NCBI GenBank assembly: GCA_027005175.1 | Contig: JALTMC010000291.1 | Span: 1 to 5,751 of the forward strand | Reading direction: 5' to 3' | DNA: 5,751 bases | Source of the DNA: Myxococcales bacterium | Lineage (GTDB): Bacteria > Myxococcota_C > UBA6777 | In this document: positions 5,546 to 5,751 of the stretch, in pieces | Layout: every line of letters begins with the position of its first letter | Position numbering within the stretch: the first letter of the stretch is position 1 | Notes under the pieces: generated by a model | What the model was told of the DNA's origin: nothing | What the model saw: the letters and a program-made list of their open reading frames with translations, nothing else | The model's database searches: none | Position numbers and translations under genes: made by a program

Positions 5546-5574
5546 TTCAGAGTGGGGCTCCCCCCCACTCTGAG
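5546..5574. terminator. strong GC-rich hairpin
   Basis: CAGAGTGGGG (5548-5557) pairs perfectly with CCCCACTCTG (5563-5572) around a 5-base loop. A further T-A pair and a T-G wobble extend the stem to 12 bp. No T run follows on the plus strand; A-rich sequence follows instead. It could block readthrough or be a transcript end structure; direction is unclear. Confidence 0.45.
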
Positions 5575-5578
5575 GAAG

Positions 5579-5616
5579 AAAAACCCGACGAAAGTCGGCT
5601 CAATCCTTTCGTTTTT
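5579..5616. terminator. possible bidirectional terminator
   Basis: CGAAAG (5589-5594) pairs with CTTTCG (5606-5611) and is followed by TTTTT (5612-5616). On the other strand the A run 5579-5583 becomes a T run after the stem. A competing hairpin, CCGAC/GTCGG (5585-5589 with 5594-5598) with a GAAA tetraloop, uses the same bases. The stem is short, so strength is uncertain. Confidence 0.4.
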
Positions 5617-5706
5617 CCTGAAGGGCAAAGTGTTTTGAGTGCCCCTCGGGGTAGTTCCGAGATTCTCAGGGGGGGGCAGGTCAATGGATATACAGGAGAT
5701 TTTGCT

Positions 5707-5751
5707 ATGTCTATTTCTTTTATAGGCTGTCAGATCCCCGTCCTAGTTGGA
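5707..5751 (+). CDS. start of a gene cut by the window edge
   Basis: AGGAG (5694-5698) lies 8 nt before an ATG at 5707, and the frame is open for the 15 codons to the edge (MSISFIGCQIPVLVG). The spacing and sequence of the ribosome binding site are good and the peptide looks natural, mostly hydrophobic. That is too little to say what it is. An ATG at 5684 in another frame stops within 14 codons. Confidence 0.55.
   Translation, partial: MSISFIGCQIPVLVG

Larger units (their letters stand above)
5480..5706. other. non-coding remainder of the 5250-5706 gap
   Basis: Apart from the hairpins listed separately this stretch holds GGTTCGAACC (5521-5530, a perfect 10-bp palindrome), a seven-base C run (5560-5566), an eight-base G run (5669-5676) and an inverted repeat CTCGG/CCGAG (5645-5649 with 5657-5661). 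I see no gene in it and no convincing promoter for the gene starting at 5707. Confidence 0.5.

Noticed and set aside
5283-5573. 96-residue open frame with YGK repeats as a gene
   Set aside because: It lies over a terminator hairpin and over repeats of 25 bp that change frame with each copy; there is no ribosome binding site.
5669-5676. Eight-base G run as a phase-variation switch in the promoter of the gene at 5707
   Set aside because: The only -10-like hexamer nearby (TATACA at 5689) would start transcription at or beyond the ribosome binding site, and no -35 fits.

Overview
This is a bacterial chromosomal window of middling GC content with five complete genes and one gene cut by the right edge. 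Ribosome binding sites are of the ordinary bacterial type. It holds no rRNA, tRNA, transposase, integrase, phage or defence gene. The lineage cannot be fixed from the sequence. Wide non-coding gaps, a long disordered acidic region fused to a GAF-like domain, and small lineage-specific proteins are reminiscent of Myxococcota/Bradymonadota-type deltaproteobacteria, but that is only an impression.

Layout from left to right. (1) A small protein with two predicted membrane segments lies at 98-673 (+). (2) A convergent gap at 674-881 holds a 28-bp tandem repeat inside a larger ~101-bp duplication, then a 21-bp tandem repeat that runs into the 3' end of the next gene. (3) A DUF4080-type B12-binding/radical SAM protein lies at 882-2411 (-). 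(4) A divergent gap carries a 22-bp-period repeat. (5) csrA lies at 2698-2961 (+). Its leader has four ANGGA motifs, one inside an 11/12 match to the CsrA-binding consensus that overlaps the start codon. (6) A 63-bp tandem repeat begins inside csrA and supplies its stop codon. (7) A 427-residue protein at 3335-4618 (+) has an acidic disordered N-terminal part and a GAF-like C-terminal domain. (8) A 394-bp gap contains a possible promoter followed by a GC-rich, hairpin-rich island. (9) A 78-residue protein at 5013-5249 (+) has a very strong ribosome binding site, and a terminator-like hairpin follows it. (10) A 457-bp gap holds nested 9/25-bp repeats and two more strong hairpins. (11) The first 15 codons of another gene start at 5707 (+).

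The genes do not form an obvious pathway or operon: each has its own gap, and their products (a membrane protein, a radical SAM enzyme, an RNA-binding regulator, a GAF-like protein and a small basic protein) are functionally mixed. The clearest regulatory logic is probable CsrA autoregulation. The most unusual property is that every intergenic gap has its own unrelated short tandem repeat, and two arrays spill into coding sequence and set the C-termini of the radical SAM protein and of CsrA. No clearly new multi-gene system is visible. The best candidates for something undescribed are the structured island at 4751-4918 and the csrA tail/63-bp repeat region.
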